Positions 61,958 to 64,000 of a stretch of 64,000 nucleotides of DNA are shown one piece after another; the stretch's first letter is position 1; every line of letters starts with the position of its first letter. The notes beneath the pieces were generated by a model that had not been told where the DNA came from, did no database searches, and worked only from the letters and a program-made list of their open reading frames with translations. This DNA comes from Halovivax asiaticus JCM 14624 (GTDB taxonomy: Archaea; Halobacteriota; Halobacteria; Halobacteriales; Natrialbaceae), in the NCBI RefSeq assembly GCF_000337515.1, contig NZ_AOIQ01000017.1, forward strand, positions 115,303-179,302. The letters are read 5' to 3'. The translations under genes and the position numbers were made by a program.

Positions 61958-63073
61958 TTAGCTATCCTCGGCGACGATGTCGCCGACGGCCGCTCGATCG
62001 AACAGCTCCTCGCCACCGAATTCGTCCGGGAAGAGCCGCTGGGCGGCGTCCTCGAGCTGGAACAGGTTGATGATCGGTCCCTGGTAGATCATCCCGCCGG
62101 GGATGACGCGATCGGTCTGGACGGCGGTGAGTTTCTTCGCCACGGAGTGGTCCTTCATGTGGTCGACGATCTGGCTCTCGAAATCCTCGTCGATGACGCC
62201 GTCATCCTGTCTGATGGCAATGACATCGGGGTCGACCTCGAGTAGCGTCTCGTAGTCGATCGTCCCGCGACTCTCGTGGAAATCGGCGACGTGGCTTTCG
62301 GCGAGGGCGCGTCCGACGCCGAGGTCGTTCCACTGTTTGGACTGCGTGCCGTCGTCGATGACGTAGGGATAGAACGACTCCGGGGGTACCTCCGCGGGGA
62401 AGAGGATCGCCACGTCGGGCCTCTCGTCGGGAAGGCGCGACTGGACGTCCGCCAGTACTTCGTCGTGAAGACTCGCGAACGCCTCGTAGCGGTCGCGCGC
62501 CTGGAAGAGGTCCGCGATCTTCTCGAAGGCTTCGTAGAGAGTGTACTGGGCGTAGTCGTGCCACGGGTAGCTGCCCGAGAATATTGTGTTGCCGACGAAC
62601 GGGGCCACGCCGTTTTCGATCTCGTCGATCTTTCCCTGGTCCCAGCCGAGCCGATTGATCATGAAGTTGGGATCGATCACGTGGACGTCGGCCTCGAGCG
62701 CGTAGAAGATTTCCCGGTCCGTGCTCCCCTGCCAGAGTTCCGTGAGTTCGCTCTCGTCGACCGAGACGCCAGGAATCTCGTCGTAGTAGTGTGTCCCGTA
62801 CCGGGCCCGGATGCCGATCGCGGAGAGCCCGTCGGCCTGTCCGAGGGCGACACCCATATCGGCGTAGTCACCGGTGTAGGGAACCCATGCCTCCGGGACC
62901 GAGTCGAATTCGACCGTCCCGACAGGCTCCATGGTAACGCTGTAGCTCCCGTCGGCTTCGGCTTCGTCCGTCCCGTCCCCTTTCGTGAGACACCCGGCGA
63001 TCAGTCCGACACTGGCTGTCGCTCCCGTCGCCCGGAGCACGCTCCGTCTGGTCCGCCGTGGTCGCTGATCCAT
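61958..63073 (-). CDS. Iron-siderophore ABC transporter substrate-binding lipoprotein
   Basis: A 371-residue binding protein of the FepB/BtuF (type III) group. The Tat-lipoprotein signal is RRSVLRATGATASVGLIAGC. The mature protein has VGTVEFDSVPEAWVPYTGDY, LEADVHVIDPNFMINRL and the helix-rich C-terminal lobe (EVDPDVIAIRQDDGV). It would capture a ferric siderophore or similar chelate outside the membrane. The promoter holds a perfect iron operator between the AT-rich TATA element (GTTTTATTATT) and the ATG. A FecCD-type permease gene lies upstream on the same strand. Confidence 0.92.
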   Translation of the reverse strand: MDQRPRRTRRSVLRATGATASVGLIAGCLTKGDGTDEAEADGSYSVTMEPVGTVEFDSVPEAWVPYTGDYADMGVALGQADGLSAIGIRARYGTHYYDEIPGVSVDESELTELWQGSTDREIFYALEADVHVIDPNFMINRLGWDQGKIDEIENGVAPFVGNTIFSGSYPWHDYAQYTLYEAFEKIADLFQARDRYEAFASLHDEVLADVQSRLPDERPDVAILFPAEVPPESFYPYVIDDGTQSKQWNDLGVGRALAESHVADFHESRGTIDYETLLEVDPDVIAIRQDDGVIDEDFESQIVDHMKDHSVAKKLTAVQTDRVIPGGMIYQGPIINLFQLEDAAQRLFPDEFGGEELFDRAAVGDIVAEDS

Positions 63074-63077
63074 GGTT

Positions 63078-63091
63078 TTAGGCTCGCCTAA
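63078..63091. promoter_or_regulatory. Iron-repressor operator upstream of siderophore-binding protein gene
   Basis: Perfect dyad TTAGG-CTCG-CCTAA with outer extension (TTTTAGG/CCTAAAA), placed between the TATA element (about 63092-63102) and the start codon at 63073 on the minus strand. Confidence 0.87.
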
Positions 63092-63208
63092 AATAATAAA
63101 ACTCTTCCGGCTTCACCCATTCCGAAGCCCGCTTGACCGGACGGCGTATCGTTCGTCCGGACGGCCGGAGTGGCGGCGACCGTCGTGACGGCCGAACGGA
63201 GGTGGTAC

Positions 63209-64000
63209 CTACAGTTCACCCATGGATTGCTGTCTTCGCATCAGGTAGAGGAAGTACGGTCCGCCAATAACGCCGGTGACGACGCCCACGTGGAGCTGTG
63301 TACCACCCAGTGCGAGCCTCGCACCGACATCGGCCGCCGTCATCAGCGCCGGCCCGGCGAACGTGCAGCCGATCACCAGTTGCCGGTTGTCGCCTCCGAC
63401 GATGGTCCGGACGATGTGCGGGACGATAAGACCGAAGAAGCTGATGATGCCAGCGACGGCGATGGCTGCACTCGCCGCGAGGATGGCTACGCCCGATAGC
63501 AGAAAGCGCACCCGTTCGACACGCATCCCGAGGCTGCGCGCGGTCGATTCGCCGAGCAGTAACACGTTGAGCTGCCGGGCGCCCGCGAGCGCCAGTACGA
63601 TCGCGACGATAGCAGGGATGCTCGCGATCCTGACCTCGTCCCATCCGGTGGCGGTGAGCGAGCCCGTGATCCACGCCAGGCCCCGCTGGACGGTGCCGAG
63701 ATCGTCCGCGAAGAAGAACAGTCCCTGCTGGAGCGACTGAAAGACCATATTGACGATCACGCCCGCGAGGACGAGCCGGACCGGACTGGTGCCGCCCTTC
63801 CAGGCGATGGTGTAGACCAGCAAAAAGGCGATCGAGCCGCCGATGGCGGCGATAACGGGCAGAAACGGCGCAAAGCTGCTGAAAACGACCAGCGTCGCCA
63901 ATACCGCGAAGCCGGCGCCCGAACTCACGCCGAGAACGAACGGGCTCGCCAGTTCGTTGCGCGTCACCGCCTGGAAGATCGCACCGGAAACCGCGAGCGT
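63209..64000 (-). CDS. FecCD-type iron-siderophore ABC permease, cut by window edge
   Basis: The 3' 263 codons of a BtuC/FecCD permease; the frame continues past the window end. Visible parts: SGAIFQAVTRNELASPFVLG, VSSGAGFAVLATLVVFSSF, VLAGVIVNMVFQSLQQGLFF, GESTARSLGMRVERVRFLLS (coupling loop), GIISFFGLIVPHIVRTIVGG and the terminal PYFLYLMRRQQSMGEL. About eight membrane helices are within the window. It lies on the same strand as the siderophore-binding protein gene, 135 bp upstream of it, and should supply its transmembrane channel. Confidence 0.94.
   Translation of the reverse strand, partial: TLAVSGAIFQAVTRNELASPFVLGVSSGAGFAVLATLVVFSSFAPFLPVIAAIGGSIAFLLVYTIAWKGGTSPVRLVLAGVIVNMVFQSLQQGLFFFADDLGTVQRGLAWITGSLTATGWDEVRIASIPAIVAIVLALAGARQLNVLLLGESTARSLGMRVERVRFLLSGVAILAASAAIAVAGIISFFGLIVPHIVRTIVGGDNRQLVIGCTFAGPALMTAADVGARLALGGTQLHVGVVTGVIGGPYFLYLMRRQQSMGEL

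Overview
The window is GC-rich archaeal DNA from a haloarchaeon (class Halobacteria). The evidence is the very acidic deduced proteins, near-leaderless genes with a TATA element about 25-35 bp upstream, and haloarchaeal family content: MC1 chromatin protein, thermosome, Lrp next to glnA, several Bat-type HTH_10 regulators, a HalOD1 protein, an archaeal Trm1 and Tat-dependent lipoproteins. The species cannot be named. No transposase, integrase, CRISPR array, rRNA or plasmid replication gene is visible. The window edges cut one gene on each side.

Layout. 0-10.5 kb: housekeeping and single genes (ATP-grasp, small AbrB-like protein, MC1, pheA, Hsp20, a bacterial-type leuS, GNAT, DUF2071, cupin, ornithine cyclodeaminase/alanine dehydrogenase family, an orphan). 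10.7-16 kb: a compact tail-like module related to contractile injection systems (CIS). It holds an accessory protein, sheath, two tube proteins, a tail-assembly protein, a DUF6760-like protein and an easily missed 55-codon gene; no spike, baseplate, LysM, ATPase or cap gene follows it. 16-25.4 kb: SWIM protein, trm1, a 1065-residue response-regulator/PAS/GAF/Bat sensor, two membrane proteins, glnA with divergent lrp, ridA. 25.4-26 kb: tRNA-Ser(GGA), followed by two structured palindromic units that each end in a copy of the tRNA 3' end.

27.7-39.7 kb is an iron-responsive envelope region. Five DtxR/SirR-type operators (four perfect TTAGGnnnnCCTAA, one with a mismatch) sit in promoters for a ferric-iron ABC permease and binding protein, a gluconate-2-dehydrogenase-like/GMC oxidoreductase pair, a dolichol-phosphate-sugar-synthase-like GT2, a reversibly-glycosylated-polypeptide-like protein and a membrane flippase-like protein. 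A GT39-like glycosyltransferase lies directly behind the binding protein, and an epimerase lies alongside. A sixth, perfect operator at 63 kb precedes a siderophore-type binding protein and FAD oxidoreductase, next to a FecCD permease. The inferred theme is one metal-dependent repressor coupling iron uptake, redox enzymes and surface-glycan synthesis.

39.7-64 kb, remainder: phoD, thermosome, ABC exporter, NTF2-like protein, rhodanese/metallo-beta-lactamase fusion, CPBP protease, cytidine deaminase, a cluster of small haloarchaeal regulators, an AbrB/VapC toxin-antitoxin pair with a zinc-knuckle insertion in the toxin, serS, carbonic anhydrase, cspA, a cupin gene and a truncated copy of it on either side of an aldo/keto reductase, and a prolyl oligopeptidase.
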